Source of the DNA: Rhytidiadelphus loreus
Lineage: Eukaryota > Streptophyta > Bryopsida > Hypnales > Hylocomiaceae
Assembly: GCA_947034895.1 (NCBI GenBank)
Contig: OX344762.1
Span: 24,408,760 to 24,472,759, forward strand
DNA: 64,000 nucleotides
Reading direction: 5' to 3'
The notes under the pieces were generated by a model, which searched no databases, was not told the DNA's origin, and saw only the letters and a program-made list of their open reading frames with translations. Positions 1 to 12,837 of this stretch are shown piece by piece. Within the stretch, counting starts at the first letter, position 1. Every line of letters begins with the position of its first letter. The position numbers and the translations under genes are program-made.

Positions 1-161
1 GGTTGGCTCGATTTGAATGTGGCCCTAGTGAGATCTGCTTATCAGGACACTTCTTGTTTAATTTGAAGTTTGCTTTGTTGCATTGCGATGCTTTTTGGAG
101 TATGGCTGATGTATTTTGATCTGACCTTTTGAATTGCACCGTTGTCCGGTGGGTTTGACAG

Positions 162-3100
162 CGCCTTGACGAGGTTGGGATTCCGATTCCTAACTACGCA
201 TTGGTCAATCGAGACTTTCCTGATCAAGAAGTGGACCATTTTGTGGAAGAAGAAGATTATGTTGAAATAAATGGGAAACGAATTCTGAAACCATTTGTGG
301 AGAAGCCTGTTGATGGTATGCTCGTTCTTTCGGCAACCTTTTGGCAGTACTTACTGTTTGCTTTATTCTAATTATTCAAGAGTTGCATTACCATACCATG
401 ACCATATTTGTTTAGTATGTTTTGGGTCGAGTAAAGCTTTACTACTGCCAGGTTAAGTAGATAAACCTCGACCTTGGCATCGGGTTAGATACTTTTTGTG
501 TTCAGGAAGTGGTCTACATTTCATTTGCTAGTTCAATTCTCAATCACTCGTCACTGAGCAGGTGATAACCACTGTGTAATGATATATTATCCAAGTTCTG
601 CTGGTGGAGGGATGAAGGAGCTGTTTCGGAAGGTGAGTTTTGATCTATCACCACGGGTGTGGGAATAGACTGTTTGCAGTACTTTTAAGGTCGTTTGAGA
701 TGTTCTTTCCTCTTAGGGTCTGTCAATAGCGAAGGATATTGTTTGGTCATTTGACCTAAGCATATGCTGCTTGTTTGAGCCATTGATATGTTTCTTCTGC
801 CTGACTTGCAATTTCCATTCGTGATTTCCATTGTTGATTTAACCCGAAATGTTTGTGATATTTCTCTCGAAATCGATTTGGATGTTGAATTTATCCATGT
901 TGCACCACTCACCACGCATGTATCTGTTCTTCAGGTGGGTAATAGATCTAGTGAATTTCATCCGGAGATGCGAAGAGTGCGGAGGTCTGGTTCTTACATT
1001 TACGAGGAGTTTATGCCTACCGGAGGTACTGATGTTAAGGTATGTGCGGATAATGTTTTGGTGAATTCTCCATTACAGGAGTTTTTAGTTTTTACTTGAA
1101 TTCTACATACTTCTTGAGCGATATTCCCATTAGTTGGTATCTGATTCATTTTCTTATCTGATTGGAAATTGTGCTGTGTAGATTCCAAGTTTTATTCTTT
1201 TTATGTTCTTTTCTGAATGAATGTGGAGAAGTAGAGCAACTTTACTGCTGACGTACTTTTAATACGGTGTTCAGAACTAGCTCAATATGCTGGTAGGATA
1301 CTCAAACATGATTTTGACCTAATATAATGTAGAAATTATGCTTATATTCCACCCGCTGTGAATATGGTCATCACCTTTTAAGTTTTTTTTTAAAGAGCTG
1401 TGCTTTGTAAGAGTTCCTTAGCTCCAATTATGGAAGGTGATCGGTGCAGAATCTATGAAGTGGGTCGGTCCTCCACGTTTATGTATGTGAATTCCCAGAT
1501 GAGAGTGTCCCTAATGTGCCAGCCTTTTTGCCTACAGGTGTACACTGTGGGACCAGAATATGCTCATGCTGAAGCTCGGAAGTCTCCTGTCGTTGACGGG
1601 GTAGTAATGAGAAGTGCGGATGGGAAGGAGGTAAGAATAAGATGATTGGTTGATTTGACTTTGTAGCTTTCCAATACTTTCCTGGAGGTGATAAGACTGT
1701 CTAGCTTTCGCTTAGAGAAAGAAAGATTACATTTTGATTCTTTCATGTTTCTGTGGAAGTCAAATCGAGTAATTTTATTTCATCACTTTGTTAAAAGGTG
1801 TCAGTTCATAAAAGTTGTTCATTTATAGCAAATGCTGCGACATGGTTAATTATGCCGATTCTCTGATCCGATGGTATTGTGGCCTTATTTAATGTTGTAG
1901 GTGAGGTACCCTGTGCTTCTGACGCCTGCCGAAAAGCAAATGGCTCGAGAAGTTTGCGTCGCTTTTGGTCAAGGAGTAAGTCCCGTTCTTTCTAAAGTAA
2001 TCTACAGTAGTTCATTAACTTTTATCGTCGTAGGAAAGTCGGGTGACTGCCGCAAACGAGAACTTGGGTGCCAGTTGTTGGGCACTTATGAGCCCTTAAG
2101 CGCTTGTCTGTCTCTTCGACATCGAATGCCCATTTAATTTGTGCTGGTTTTCAGAATTTAACGTTAATAAAAAATTTCACTGCAGCAAATGACTGTTTAC
2201 ATTACTTTCTTCACTGTTTGCTCCTTACAGGGAGTTCTCTCAGTCTCTGGAGTTGGTTAGGTGCATTGTATCCTCAGAGAGATCTAACAAGGCGTATGTC
2301 GTCTGTAGGTGTGTGGGTTCGATTTACTTCGATCACAAGGCCGCTCATATGTTTGTGATGTTAATGGGTGGAGTTTTGTTAAGAACTCTTACAAGTAAGT
2401 GAACATTCTTAGTGTTGTTCCTCTCAGCATAAAACCCTATATGGTATTTGACTGTGATTTTCACTTCCTTGGTATTTCTGAAGCTTTAGTCTAGCGGTAC
2501 TGAGGAATTTGATAAATTGATGGCGATTTCAGGTATTATGACGATGCAGCTTGTGTTCTCAGAACCATGTTTTTGGAAGCCAAAGCGCCTCATCTAAATG
2601 TGAAGCTCTCATGTTTACCATGGAGTAGAACTGAACAGCCTCTTGAGCCAGAGGAAGCCAATGGAATAGCAAGGCAGGAAAGCGCTGTACTTGCGGGCGG
2701 CACATTTGGTCAATCGGAAGAACTGCGATGTGTTATTGCTATTTTACGACAGTAAGACGATCTCTCTGCGACCATTTCTTGTTTGATTATTTATCGGTCT
2801 CCGGTTCCCTATCTTCATCTACTTTTTTGCATTTTCTAGTGTATCCAAGTACTTTTAAAATATTTGCTACCGAAAGAGCAAGACCATAGCCTGTTGAATA
2901 GCTGAGATTTTATTTGTCCGCTTGCATATGCATTTGATATCAGCGCATGTGAATCTGGTAGTGTTGACATGATCTTGTCTGTCTGGCAGTGGCGACAGAA
3001 CACCAAAACAGAAAGTCAAGATGAAAGTCACACAGGATAGACTACTCAACCTTATGCTGAAATATAATGGCGGGAGACCTCGGTCGGAGGTAGATTTTCT

Positions 3101-6100
3101 TCACTTGTCCCTGCATATGCATGTCTTTGATTGATTTGACATTCCTCTTATTTATCATGGGTATGAATTTGATCATATCAATTGCTTTTGGTTTCAGGCT
3201 AAATTGAAAAGTGCAGTGCAGTTGCAAGATCTTCTCGACGCAACCCGTATGCTTGTGCCTCGCACTAGGTCCGTGTGCCTTGTACAATCAGCTGGTGACG
3301 GGGACTTGACTTTGTTTTTTTGCTAGTTCATGGGTTTTTTCACTTACTGGATACTTTCTAGTTTAGGCGTTAATGTGCATTCCTACTTTGAAAATGCCCT
3401 CAGATTAGGCAAAGAGAGTAGCGACAGTGAGGCAGAAGACTTTGAGCATGCCGAGAAATTACGCCATGTGAAAGCCGTGCTTGAGGAGGTGATTCACTAC
3501 TTCCATCTTTGTTCCTTCTGCATGAATCTACGTAATTGTGAAACCTTAAAAGTTCGCTTTGTACTGGCTGTTATTTGGTAAACGTTGTATCACGTTTACT
3601 TGTTCAGTTTAACTGAAGTTTCGTGCTTATTTCATTCTTATTCTAGGGTGGTCACTTTTCCGGAATATATCGGAAAGTTCAGCTGAAACCCCAAAAATGG
3701 ACGAAAATTCCGAAAGAGGAGGATGAAGCTGAAGGGGAACGTCCCGTAGAGGCGCTGATGGTGCTGAAGTATGGAGGTGTTCTCACCCATGCTGGCCGAA
3801 AGCAGGTGCGTGCTTTCACTATGTGTATTCCTTTGTCTTCCAACTATCATTCGATGTCTTCAATATTAATTTTCATTTGTGTGAGTGTACTTTCCTACGG
3901 TCACCATCTTCAGTTTAGCTGGATAATTGGTGTCATTCATCTTGAATATACTGAATGCACTCTCGCGATTGCAGGCCGAAGAATTGGGGCGATCTTTCAG
4001 AAATCATATGTATCCAGGTAATGAAGATAGCGGCTGAATAGAAATGACCAAGAGTTATTCACATGCTGCACATTTGAGTTATACTGCAAGTAAATTTGAC
4101 TGATTTATTCTCGAGGTATCTCTCGAAGTTTTTGTTACAGAGCTCAAAATGCACCCTCATGAATCTGAAATTGGACCACAGGAGAGGGGACAGGTTTGCT
4201 GCGACTTCATAGTACTTATCGGCATGACCTGAAAATCTACAGTTCCGATGAGGGGAGGGTTCAGGTTGGTTTTCCTTCTACATTTCAATAACTGTTAACG
4301 TACGAAGAATATTAGGAACGTGTTCTTGCACTTCTTTTTGTCCTCTGTTTGGCTCGTAAGATTGGTCATTCCTTAGAAATATTTTACTATCTTAGGATTT
4401 ATGCGAATAAGTTATTTATTGCTTATCCTTTTTCAGAAATTGGATGAACTTTGTGGGGTTCTTCGTTTTTTCTCTTTTAACTTTTAGAGTATTGTCTCCC
4501 AGACCGTGGTCATTCATTGTAGTAGTTTTTGACGTCCTGCAGATGTCAGCTGCTGCGTTTGCAAAAGGCTTGCTTGATCTGGAGGGCCAGCTGACCCCCA
4601 TATTGGTGAGTTTGTTTCTTCGAATTAGCTTTCAATTGCGTGCGCTTCTATTGTCTCCGAAAAAATTTAATCTTTTTCTCATTCCACTTCTACAGAATTT
4701 CTCTCACTGTACACTTATGGCCGTTCTTTATAACTTAGACTGAAAGGGATTGGCTTGCAGGTGTCTCTTGTCAGCAAAGATTCGCCTATGCTTGATGGTC
4801 TGGATACTGCCAGTATTGAAATGGAGGAAGCAAAGGTATGGTTGCATCGTCTCTGGACTGTGAATGTTGAGAAATATGTAGTATTGTTTTCTTACTCAAG
4901 TTGTATTTGATAGATTTTTCTCCAGTTTACAAGTTCGCTTGATTGTCCTCGTCTTCAGGCGAAGTTGTATGACGTAATGACAACATCCGAAGAGCAACCG
5001 CTTCCTTCATCCTCAAAATCTGACACACCGTGGATGATTGATGGAGGAGGGATGCCTGATAACTCTTTAGAACTGATGAAGATACTGGTTCGATCTCTTG
5101 CCATCTCTCCTGCTTCTATTTTAGTATATGTTATCTAATGCGTGACATTATCTGGTTCCAGTATTAGCAGAGTAAGTTTGTAGAGCGTGGTATTGCCGCT
5201 ATCCTTGTTGCAGGTGTTTGACCATTTTTTGTCATGATATCACTTTGGTCGTGCAGCTCAAGTGAGAAGTGTCGGTCTTAGCTAATGATGAGATTAGTCG
5301 CTCCTTGTAGTTCTATAAACATTACCCGATTATTGTATGGAGCTCAAAGCTTATTTACATTCTTATTAGACAATACTCACCCGCATTGATGTCCTCAGGT
5401 TGAGCTTACGAGAAAAGTTACAGCTCAGGTGAAAGTCCTCTGTAAAGCTGAAGAGGAGCGCCTCGCTTCAAACACTCTCAATGAGGAAATTCCACCTTAC
5501 GACCAAGCTCGGGCTTTGGGGAAGACTAATATGGATGTTGATCGAATTGCTGCTGGGTTACCGTGTGGTAGTGAGGGATTTCTCCTTATGTTTGCTCGAT
5601 GGAAGAAGTTGGAACGGGATATCTATAATGAACGCAAAGAGTAAGTTTTGTGAAGTTTCCGTAGGTGGTCCTAACAAGATACAAACAAAGTACATGTATT
5701 ATGGGTTTTTTAGGAGAATTTCATGGTACTGTTTTTTGGCAATTGTGAGAGTAATATCATTTTTTATTGTAGTACATCCACAGTTTACAGGAATGAATTC
5801 TATGATCCGACTTTTATCAGTTTGGTAAGGGTTGTGTGGCTTGAACTAAAGGTCACTGGGATTGATGGGTGCAGTCGATATGATATAAGCAAAGTTCCTG
5901 ATATTTACGACTCTGCCAAGTGAGTTTTGTTTCAACTATTCTTCCTCATCTTATCCAAGCTTTGGTTAGACTGGGCTGTCAGCGTATTTTTAGAACTTCC
6001 TATTTTGTTTTTCCTTAATGTGTTGCCGACTCACTTTCATCTGATGATCTTGTTTGGCTTTAGAAACTGCATGATTTAGTGTGTTCTTGAAACTTCATTT

Positions 6101-8307
6101 CAGTTTCTCTTGAATGTTTTTGCTGCGGTTTTCTTATCGATCATCTAAGTCGGTGTTGATATTCTTTGTCGTTTGTTTTCTTTCGTGTCCAGGTACGATC
6201 TTTTGCATAATGCACATCTGCAACTCCACGGTCTTGACGAACTCTACAGAGTGGCGAAGGTGCGACTTCTTTTTTAACAGTTGGAATTTAATTCATGAAG
6301 CCGTATTGGCTCTCCGATGTGGTTATATTAAGATGTTTCTGAACCCCTGAAATGTTCCGATGATCTTGATTAGAGATTGGGAGAGTCTTCTGCTTGTGAA
6401 GTATTTCTTGGGGAAGATACCTCCGAGTTCTTGATGATAAGTCGGATTACATAAGCACTTTCTTTTGAAAAGGTTCTGGGAATGACTGGTCTTGCGTTAA
6501 GGTTTTAGTTGCAAGTTGAAAGCTTTGATATTGTGGTAACATGTTGATGATGTCTCGGGTTGCAGAAGCTTGCGGATGGGGTTATCCCAAATGAATATGG
6601 AATCAATCCTCAACACAAGCTGATCATCGGAGCAAAGGTACGAGTTCAACCTTTCGAATCCTTAGTCCTACCTCAAGCTTTTTAAAGTCATGCAGGTTTG
6701 CCATTGTACGTAGAGGTGCATGTGTTTCTACGGTTTTCCTTCTGAGCACCCGTTTTGCAGTTCAGCTATTGGAATAGGACAAATAGTTTCCCTGTACCCT
6801 TTTATGGGGTAATATATGCAACCAAGCTGTGCTCACCTTTGTTCGTGGTTCACTTGGAATTTCTATATAAGCTATATACTTTTTAAGAGAATTGCTAATG
6901 TTGACACTTACTACATGACAGATTGCGCGGCGCCTTCTAGGAAAGATACTGATTGACCTACGAAACACTCGGGAAGAGGCTATTAGTGTTGCTGAACTGA
7001 AACGAACGCAGCACCATGTTCCAAGTAAAGTTCGTAAGCACCTAGAGGAGGGCAACTTGGTCAGTGGTAAAGTCAGGGTGGCTGTTGACAGCTCGAGACA
7101 AACTTGTTCTACCGACAAATCCTATGAGACGGACGATGACGATGATAAAGAAACTCAGTATCGTTTGGACCCTAAGTAAGAGCTAATTTCCCTCGACAAT
7201 TTTAGGAGTTTATGAAATAAAGTGTGTATCGCATGCGATTTTCGTGATAGGTGTGTGAGATATTCATGTGCATACAATTATTTTGGACAGGTATGCCAAC
7301 GTAAGGACACCGGAGAGACATGTTCGTACCAGGTTATACTTCACTTCGGTAAGTTACATACAATCACTTTCCTCGTAATCTCTTATTTCTTTTATTCCTC
7401 TTAATCTCATTGAGTTTTGGGTGCTGAATTAGACTGATTGCTTTGGTGCGTTTTCTCATATTCTCACCACTTAACATGGATCACGCAGGAGTCGCACATT
7501 CATTCCCTGATTAATGTCATCCGTTATTGCCAACTCGACGAGTCTCTGAAAGGAGAACCGGGTCTGGTTGCAAACGAAGGTTTGAAACGTATATTTGAAA
7601 CGAAGGAGCTTGACTATTTGACCCATTTTGTGCTTCGAATGTACGAGAATACAGCTGTAAGTGTCGTTTTACATTGCAATCTTTTTATATCCATCATAGT
7701 TTTAGACTATGCCCTGCAAGGTATAATGAGGTGATTTCATGCTATTGATTACATTAGAACAGTTTGACTTTATCAATCAGATTATTGGATAAGATTTCTG
7801 AAGTTCTTTGTCTGTTAATAGGTACCTTTGGAAGATTCACGAAGGTTCAGGATAGAGTTAATGTTCAGCAGTGGTGCAGCTTTGAGTCCTCTTGAGGTGA
7901 GTTGATCTATTTTGTCTATTTTGCAGTTTTGTGATTTTATTATTAGTGTTACTTGGGGACGAATGTCCAAGAGCAGGGTCGTGTTGATATTTTCTCTATT
8001 TTATTTAGATTGAAAAGACCCAGAAGTTGACCTGGGGCCTTTGGTTGGGGTTTTGTGGCTGAAGGCAACTCCTCGCAATCGAGATCATACCCTGCCTGTG
8101 TTGCCTCCGGAGACGTTGCAGGAAGAGGGTAGCTGCGTGACTCTGGATCGTTTGGAGAAGTTGGTGCGACCATTTGCTATGCCAGCAGAAGATTTCCCTC
8201 CAGCCAGCACCCCACAGGGATTCTCTGGCTTATTTATGAAAGGTGGGGGAGTTCTAGAGCGACTTGTTAACTTTTGGCCTTTTAACAAGACTTCGAAAGG
8301 AACCTGA
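162..8307 (+). CDS. VIH: VIP1/VIH-type inositol hexakisphosphate and diphosphoinositol-pentakisphosphate kinase (PPIP5K), 5' partial
   Basis: Bifunctional enzyme: an N-terminal ATP-grasp kinase makes inositol pyrophosphates (InsP7/InsP8) and a C-terminal histidine-acid-phosphatase-like domain removes them. In plants this controls phosphate and jasmonate signalling (family knowledge). Exons: 162-315, 562-632, 935-1039, 1538-1630, 1901-1975, 2309-2394, 2533-2751, 2990-3089, 3198-3268, 3404-3488, 3647-3805, 3975-4017, 4182-4264, 4543-4605, 4761-4835, 4959-5087, 5399-5640, 5875-5919, 6193-6259, 6566-6637, 6922-7175, 7291-7348, 7489-7656, 7822-7896, 8065-8307. All use GT-AG and the frame closes throughout, giving 944 visible residues. 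Plant homologues are about 1,050 aa, so roughly 100 N-terminal residues lie upstream. Kinase motifs seen are [21 protein letters not shown] and DVNGWSFVK (visible residues 183-191). The phosphatase signature RHGDRTP is at 267-273 and is split by an intron. The SESHIH segment is at 783-788 and the C-terminus contains VRPFAMP. The last acceptor (8063-8064) has a weak pyrimidine tract and is the least certain junction. No lesion seen. Confidence 0.95.
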
Positions 8308-10309
8308 ACGTATGCGTCATTGAACAACTTAACAACAGCTTTTACATGTGGAATCTTTGGTAGTAGTAACCGACTTTCAAGAACTTGAAATTTGTGAAAA
8401 TTTATTTTAAAAAGTAGGTTAACAATGTAGATGATCTTTTTATAGTAATATCGTCTGACATTGAGTTCACGAATGTCCTGAGAAGAATCAAACGGATACT
8501 TTAAAAGAGATAGGAATCTGAAGATCATGGATTAGATGGACGAAATGGAAGACTCAGTTGTGAAAAGCAATCTCATGGGCAATTTTGAGAACTTTGTATC
8601 TGAATCTCAGGAGGGATTGGAGCATGGGCAACAAATATTGGGGAGATGTTATCATTTTATGATTAAGCTCGTATTTACAGTTACTTCGACATCATAACCA
8701 AGCAATTGCGATGAATTTAGAAATTAGTCCTTGGCAAGTGGAGTTTGCATCTAGCATCAGTGCCAAAGTATTTGCTTGCGCAAGTTGAGATGAACTTAAA
8801 AAGCGTGGTGCTAAGCCTGTGTGTTGTGGTATTGAAATTAAAGGAGTTCGACGTTGGTGGCATTCGAGGCGGCAGTAGTGATGGTCAAGGTGTCAAGAGG
8901 TCCTGCTTCAATTTGTTTTGTTTATTTGGGAGAATGCAATCGATTCGTGAGGCCATTATGGGACATAACGCAACTTGGCACCTACTGTATCTAGGGAACT
9001 GCGTTGGTGTGGGAGCTTTTCCAGTTCACAAGATATCAATTGGAGCTTCTTTAGTTTTCAGTCCTAAATTTCTCAGCTGTGCGATCAAGCACATTGAAGA
9101 CCTGAAGGGCACTGTAAGCTTCGGTAGTCCCCGTTAGTGGATCACTTTAAGTTTTTGGACCTAAATGGCAGGCGCGGTAGCTTTGGTATTCTCCGTTTTC
9201 AAAGTTTGGAATAGCTGATTTGTTCTTCAATTCTTGCAATGTTTTTGTGCTAGACGCAGTACATGGTAGAGCAATTCTGAAAATGCGTGTCAGTGACTGG
9301 CCTCAGATTTGCCATGAATAACGTCTAGCGCTGTTTGAAGATTTCTGATTGATTGTACCTACGGATTTGGTTTGCAACTGTAATTGTGTTCTTGTGAATA
9401 AAGGCACATTGGTGTCATGAAAGGTTATCAATCAATCTGTTGGTGCAAGCATTGGGTTGATGCAACTTACTTGTGCTGTGGAAATTATGTGTCTAAATTT
9501 TTTTTATCAGATTCTTTCTATCATGTTAATCGGTCTGCATTTGAGTCAATGTAGGATACTGAAAGATGTCAATTGAGATGTTTTGTTAGTGTTCCTCCTT
9601 ACGTTTATTAGGATCATTCAAAGTGTAGTCTGCCTTTCATGGACCAAGGTCAGACTGAACGCTCGCATGAGGATTGGGGAGGATTGGGTTGGCACGCGCG
9701 TGCTTCGCAATGTCTTGGCATTAAGGTACTTTCAAATTTTACTTTCAAGTCAATGTGAACACTTGTCATGTAACACTTGTCAACAACAATGATGGACCAC
9801 TTGAGCGCAAAGAACGCAAAGGATGCTTCACTGGAATTGTTGGAGGAAATATTGTAATCGAACTACAAAAGAGCCTTAGAAAAACCATTTCCTGTTGGCA
9901 TTTAGCATTAGTAAGGAAAACCATTGCAACATAGTAAAAGTTGAGAAAAAATTACGGTCACAATTTTGAGATATGTATTTTGACTATGTATCAAAGGAGT
10001 GAGGTTCAATCATCATTTAATGACGAATTATTTGTTTGTTTGGATAAAAGCTTTTCATTAAGATTACTTGATGATTTACAAGACTAACGAGAGTGTCACC
10101 ATTGGTTGAAACATGCATTGAAAATAAATAAAAAGCCCTTTAAAAGGGTTGAAAATGTAGGTGGCAATGCATTTAGTTTTGTTGCCTTGTGATGAGAGTA
10201 AAGATTTTTCCCAAAGATCATCCAAAGGTTTTGAGATTTTTAAATTTTCTCTTATATATTATTAATTGATGAATAGGGGTGATTGCTACAAAGTGCAAGA
10301 TTTGGTCCT
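8308..10309 (+). other. VIH 3' UTR and downstream spacer
   Basis: No protein-coding exon is evident. The first canonical AATAAA downstream of the VIH stop lies at 9397-9402, so a 3' UTR of about 1.1 kb is plausible; a nearer, non-canonical site could also be used. The open frame at 8745-9137 has no recognisable domain and lies inside this presumed UTR, so it is not called. From about 9.8 kb the sequence becomes AT-rich up to the TTAA that borders the piggyBac-like element. Confidence 0.5.
9397..9402 (+). terminator. Candidate polyadenylation signal of VIH (AATAAA)
   Basis: A canonical AATAAA hexamer stands 1.09 kb after the VIH stop codon on the coding strand. It is a candidate only; plant genes often use degenerate signals. 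Confidence 0.35.
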
Positions 10310-10329
10310 TTAACCCCTCACTGCCCAGG
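10310..10329. repeat. TTAA target duplication and left TIR of piggyBac-like element
   Basis: TTAA at 10310-10313 is followed by CCCCTCACTGCCCA. This mirrors the right end, where the top strand reads TGGGCGGTGAGGGG and then TTAA. There is one mismatch across 14 bp. Confidence 0.88.
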
Positions 10330-10736
10330 GTGACCAAATGTGTCCACTCAGAATTAAAAAAAGAGCCTTCGCGCGGCGCTGAGGGACGAATTTGTCAGGC
10401 GCTATTATGATCTAGTGAGTGGCAGATGTCAGGCTTAGGGTTCTGCAATTCGCAGCAGTTTAGGGCGTACAATTCGTGAGAGAGGCTGCTCGGATTGGTA
10501 CAAGGGTAAACTTCGGACACGGCCGTTTGTCCTGCATTTCCCGATTATAACCGGCGACTAGCGGTCTCAGAGCGTTGGGTCTTGGATGTGTTCGAAGGGG
10601 AGGGAGGGCAGTACGCAACGACGGAGACGCTGAAACGTTCAACAATTTTAGTGGTGCCGTGGGATCGGAGCACAATGCTAGGGCCGACAAGGGTGCACGG
10701 AATTCTGTCCTAGTTGGGGTTTCGTGAGGGAAGGGA

Positions 10737-11366
10737 GTGGGGAGGCGCGGCAATACAATCATGTTGCAGAGTTCAGCTTTGTCTTCAGTGTGTTCAGTTC
10801 AAGGTTGTGGGCACCCCACCTTCTGTGCTCACGATCACCTAGTGCAATTGCGGCGGCGTAGCAGGATGACAAGCGCCTTGCACAATGGGATAGCCACGAT
10901 GGAAGAGGTTTACGAAATCCAACATCTACTTCACAAATGGGCAAGGGTGCAGAGCGGTAGTGTCGAAGTCGCTCAGAAGGTGGTCAATTGCTTGTACAAT
11001 TGGTACCTATTTGACCTTGAGGCACCCAATTCCAATGCGTAGCCATATACTCTCTCAAACAAGGCGTGGAGACACTTGTGCTATATGCACATTGCTCGGG
11101 CGTTGGGGTGGAAATACAGGATTCGCGAAGGGGATCCCTGTGCAATTCCAGAAGTGGTGTACCATTTCATTCGAACTAAGCTCTGGCCAGACCATGAAGG
11201 CACAGGCGAGATTTTGAGCAGCCGTACGCTCGCGGCAGAGAGTGACCCAGCAGCAACCACAAGTGCTTCTCGCATTGCCGGTAGTGCCCAATCTTGCAGG
11301 CCACATCTCGCAGCACAACGTCCCGGCGCAATTACACCAAGCAGCTCCACGATCGGTACAAGATAA
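10737..11366 (+). pseudogene. Unknown second gene inside the piggyBac-like element, interrupted by one stop
   Basis: One reading frame stays open from 10737 to 11366 except for a TAG at 11040-11042. The part before the stop contains a Cys/His cluster (CSVQGCGHPTFCAHDH) followed by a helical stretch (MEEVYEIQHLLHKWARVQSG). The part after it continues as plausible protein (CYMHIARALGWKYRIREGD, EVVYHFIRTKLW) before turning low-complexity. Composition is GC-rich, unlike the flanks. I do not recognise the family. It lies upstream of and in the same orientation as the transposase, so it may be an accessory gene of the element or captured host sequence. CAG to TAG would explain the stop, but this is inference. 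Confidence 0.4.
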
Positions 11367-11727
11367 CCCTGCAAGCATGCAATGTCAGGAAACTGAATTG
11401 GAAGGTGATCCAATTTTAGGGATCCAGAATCCCGACCCTCAAGCCAAATGCACTATGGGGGGGCGACAAGGGAGAAGAGGAGGGAGACAAACGGAGAGAC
11501 TGTTGGAAATTGCCAACGTTGGGGCCGACCCTCTACATGGTGAAGATGTCGAGGGAGAAACTGAATTCAGTCGTCGAAGCGGCAGAGGTTGCTAGCAGGG
11601 GCGCTTCGCATGTGTCGGCAGTGAACAACGAGAAGGACACCGTGGGAGACAAGGCCTACACGGGGGAGATGGGCCACGAGGATGGACAGCGCCTACCATC
11701 ACCCCCAATTGTCGAACGCCACCGCGG

Positions 11728-12258
11728 TTGCGGCCTCGGAATGCGGCAAATTTTGCCATAAGAAGCCACTTGTCCCCTCCATCACGGGGACTACCTGCAA
11801 AGCGAGCAAGGCTGGGACCCGCGCCCGGATCATCCAGGGATGGCACAACTGGCATGACGTCTTTACCGCCGGGGAGCAATCCACCATCTCCAATCCCTGC
11901 CCAGAAGTCACCATTGGGGGAGTCACGGCGGATGCACTTGTCTCCACGACCTGGAGGCAATTCACAGCGACGCACTGGCAATTTACAAAGCGCATTTGAG
12001 AGACCAGCTCGGGTTCATGAATGGGTGACGGGTGCAGGTACTGAAGAGGCTACAAATCCAGGCGATGGGGTCATGGACACGGAAACCTTCGAGGAATCTG
12101 GCGCACTTCCGACGGATACGTTGCCTTGCCAGGAAAATGGGCCAAATAATAAGGAGGGCACAATGTTGCCAGACGGTGTTTGGATGCGGCTACAAATCGT
12201 GGGATTCCAACCCGATCAATGGGGTGGGGTGGATGCATTTCATAGAGAGCCTCTCATT
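11728..12258 (+). CDS. Low-complexity open frame inside the piggyBac-like element, unknown
   Basis: A + strand frame opens at 11728 and runs to the inserted dispersed repeat at about 12259, after which it is read only through repeat sequence. It is rich in Pro, Ser, Arg and Gly (for example KRARLGPAPGSSRDGTTGM) and has no recognisable domain. Neighbouring frames at 11242-11595 and 11510-11761 have a similar composition. This suggests one longer disordered coding region broken by frameshifts, possibly the continuation of the gene that starts near 10.7 kb or an N-terminal extension of the transposase. It may equally be non-coding GC-rich sequence. Confidence 0.25.
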
Positions 12259-12538
12259 ACATGTGTTTTGGCTCTCGGGGAGGGCTGTGAGTTCCCAACT
12301 CGAAACCCCCTGAGAACCGCCGAAATCCGCCGTTCCCGGCCTGTGCTGACCCGGCCGAGAGACGGCCAGGTCAGATTTTTCGAAAAAAAAAAAAAAATTA
12401 ACTTTGTTTCTCATTTTAAGGACTTAAATTTTTTTTATTTTTATTTTTTCAAAAAAATAAAATCTGTCAGCGGCGTTCTTTGACTGCCGGGGGACGGCCC
12501 CGAAACAGCCTTTAAAATCCTGAAATCTCTTCTAATGA
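12259..12538 (+). repeat. Dispersed short repeat copy 1, inserted in the piggyBac-like element
   Basis: This segment is clearly similar, in the same orientation, to 31186-31477. Both begin near ACATGTGTTTTGGC and contain CAACTCGAAACCC followed by a CCGAAA-rich stretch. Both then have a poly-A tract, AACTTTGTTTCTCATTTTAA, an AT-rich centre, a GTCTGAC-like box and a tail resembling AATCTCATCTAATGC. There is no coding capacity, and the boundaries are approximate. Confidence 0.7.
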
Positions 12539-12837
12539 CTTGCTATATGGGAAGATGGAGTTCAATATTTTGGGGTCAGTTTGCAGGGGTTGTGGGCTAC
12601 CACCAAGTTCGGGTGATTGATTGCTTGTGCCTAGACTGGCGCTTGTGGCCAAACATTTCTGAAGTGAATAGTCCCAATGCTCCATTTCTACGAATTCCGT
12701 CACCTGAGCATGATGGCATCACTGGTGAGGCTCCGAGACACTGCGAGTCTCCTGAGAGGTCAGACTCTGTATCGTTGGGAGGGGTGCCGCGACGAGGAAG
12801 TGACAGTCCATTGCATACACCACCAAGGCGAGGCTAG

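Noticed and set aside
8745..9137. 130-residue + strand open frame downstream of VIH
   Set aside because: No recognisable domain or exon signals; it lies in the presumed 3' UTR before the AATAAA.
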